Below are positions 62,866-64,000 of a DNA stretch of 64,000 nucleotides, piece after piece. A program made the translations under genes and the position numbers. The stretch covers positions 3,815,501 through 3,879,500 of the forward strand of contig NZ_CP062163.1 in NCBI RefSeq assembly GCF_014844095.1. The letters run 5' to 3'. Every line of letters begins with the position of its first letter. The first letter of the stretch is position 1. The notes below the pieces were generated by a model, which saw nothing but the letters and a program-made list of their open reading frames with translations, made no database searches and had not been told where the DNA came from. Source of the DNA: Brevibacillus sp. JNUCC-41 (GTDB lineage: Bacteria; Bacillota; Bacilli; Bacillales; DSM-1321).

Positions 62866-63978
62866 ATGGCTGAACCCTTAAAGGATTTATATAATGAAAC
62901 GTTCATTCGTGAATTCAGTGAAAAAGTAAGAGGCGTGTATCTGTCCTTTTCTACTGAATCGTTCATTGGAGAAGTTATGGATGAGCATTGGGACGAAAGA
63001 AAGTTAAAAGAACGGATTAGGCACATTTCCATTACTCTTGGAAAGCATCTTCCAAGTGATTATCAAGAGGCTTTGGATATTTTGTATCGACTTGATAAGG
63101 ATTGCGAAGGGTTTAGATATTTATTTTTCCCGGACTTTGTCGAGGTACATGGATTGAATAAGAAAGATTGGCCTATATCGCTAGATGCGTTGGAGCGTTT
63201 TACTGCAAGGTCATCCTCCGAATTTGCCATCCGTGCTTTTATCTTGCGTGATCCCGTTTTAATGATCGAGAAGATGAAGGAATGGACCAATCATGGTGAT
63301 GAGCATGTCCGCAGGCTGGCAAGTGAAGGATGCCGGCCAAGGTTACCATGGGGGCAAGCTTTACCGATGTTCAAATCCGATCCGGCACCGGTCTTGGAAG
63401 TACTAGAGAACCTGAAAAACGACCCGTCCCTATATGTTCGCAAAAGTGTGGCCAATAACTTGAATGATATTGCCAAAGATCATCCTAAAACCGTAATAGA
63501 AACTGCCAAGCGCTGGCATGAAAGCGGAGAGCCCAATACGATTTGGATTGTCCGACGGGGATGCAGGACTCTAGTTCGTCAAGGAGATCCAGAAGTCCTT
63601 TCATTATTTGGATACACGGATGTATTGAATGATCCGAATATCATTACAAACGCATTTATAAGAAATGAAGCTGACTCGATTTATATCGGGGAAACCAGTG
63701 AACTTCATTTCGGGTTTCAAGTGCATGCGGAGAAGACAGCGAAACTTCGCATTGAGTATGCCATCGATTTCGTAAAAGCCAATCAGAAAACGTCCCGGAA
63801 AATTTTCCTTTTGGCAGATAGGGATTTCTCGGATGGTGAAAGAGTTGAAAGAGTGAGGATTCACAATTGGAAAGACCTGACGACCCGTCGACATTATATG
63901 GGAATCCATCGAATAACACTCCTTGTGAACGGAGTGGAGGTTGCAAAAACGCATATCAAACTAAACGCTGAAGGATAA
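62866..63978 (+). CDS. DNA alkylation repair protein, AlkC/YhaZ-like HEAT-repeat family
   Basis: A 370-residue protein of the AlkC/AlkD-like superfamily: an all-helical HEAT-like array (for example LDILYRLDKDCEGFRYLFFP, WTNHGDEHVRRLASEGCRPR, PSLYVRKSVANNLNDIAKDH, NTIWIVRRGCRTLVRQGDPE) followed by a beta-rich Ig-like C-terminal domain (FGFQVHAEKTAKLRIEYAID). The RRLASEGCRPRLPWG segment holds residues of the type used for base binding in AlkC glycosylases, which remove alkylated bases. ATG 62866 is preferred to GTG 62857. The gene ends 22 bp before the window edge. Confidence 0.82.
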   Translation: MAEPLKDLYNETFIREFSEKVRGVYLSFSTESFIGEVMDEHWDERKLKERIRHISITLGKHLPSDYQEALDILYRLDKDCEGFRYLFFPDFVEVHGLNKKDWPISLDALERFTARSSSEFAIRAFILRDPVLMIEKMKEWTNHGDEHVRRLASEGCRPRLPWGQALPMFKSDPAPVLEVLENLKNDPSLYVRKSVANNLNDIAKDHPKTVIETAKRWHESGEPNTIWIVRRGCRTLVRQGDPEVLSLFGYTDVLNDPNIITNAFIRNEADSIYIGETSELHFGFQVHAEKTAKLRIEYAIDFVKANQKTSRKIFLLADRDFSDGERVERVRIHNWKDLTTRRHYMGIHRITLLVNGVEVAKTHIKLNAEG

Positions 63979-64000
63979 CGGAAATTAAAAAGTATGGGAG

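Overview
The window reads as chromosomal DNA from a spore-forming, low-GC Gram-positive of the family Bacillaceae. The evidence is strong AGGAGG-type ribosome sites, GTG/TTG starts, a YyaC spore protein, cre/CcpA, Fur and Pho-type sites, and puc-type purine genes. A Peribacillus or Bacillus simplex-like host is my inference. No rRNA, tRNA, CRISPR array or prophage was seen.

Layout. 1-3.4 kb: three luciferase-like monooxygenases and a broken Old Yellow Enzyme gene. 3.7-6.5 kb: a short-chain dehydrogenase fragment, two decayed IS3-family elements and a triple 35-bp repeat. 6.7-8.9 kb: a secreted PhoX-type phosphatase behind a candidate Pho box. 9.4-10.9 kb: a dehydrogenase and a TetR regulator separated by a 34-bp perfect palindrome. 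11-12.7 kb: gene debris. 12.8-22.9 kb: a tricarboxylate-use locus with two CitMHS transporters, an AbrB-type membrane protein, two paralogous LysR regulators, a TcuA-type tricarballylate dehydrogenase and a PrpF/aconitate-isomerase-type enzyme. 23-25.9 kb: yyaC and a Fur-box-controlled FTR1 iron permease with a lipoprotein. 26-30.3 kb: small uncharacterised genes and a 562-residue secreted repeat protein. 30.3-32.1 kb: an intact IS1182-family element inserted into a terminator. 32.6-37.5 kb: a cytochrome P450 divergent from a NitT/TauT-type ABC importer. 37.7-48.8 kb: mostly single-gene units (DMT exporter, metallophosphatase, methyltransferase, acetyltransferase, nucleotidyltransferase, reductase), a hydrolase/two-component operon and a cation-efflux protein. 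49-53.3 kb: pseudogenes, a VOC protein, an IS1182 remnant and an aldo/keto reductase. 53.4-56.2 kb: a solitary FtsZ paralogue without a C-terminal tail and a secreted M14 carboxypeptidase. 56.4-62.4 kb: CoA-transferase debris and a puc-type xanthine dehydrogenase operon. 62.6-64 kb: a PH-domain fragment and an AlkC/YhaZ-like repair protein.

How parts work together. In the tricarboxylate locus the same 24-bp box, in the same orientation, lies upstream of both transporters and the isomerase gene, and both transporters carry a cre site just before the ribosome site. This suggests one inducible, catabolite-repressed regulon for uptake of metal-tricarboxylate complexes and conversion of tricarballylate or trans-aconitate to cis-aconitate.

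Two further features stand out. The FtsZ paralogue has GGGIGTG in place of the GGGTGTG signature and ends right after its globular domain. A GC-rich structured repeat occurs four times, linked to the ends of the IS1182 element, once in a transposase-less (MITE-like) form.
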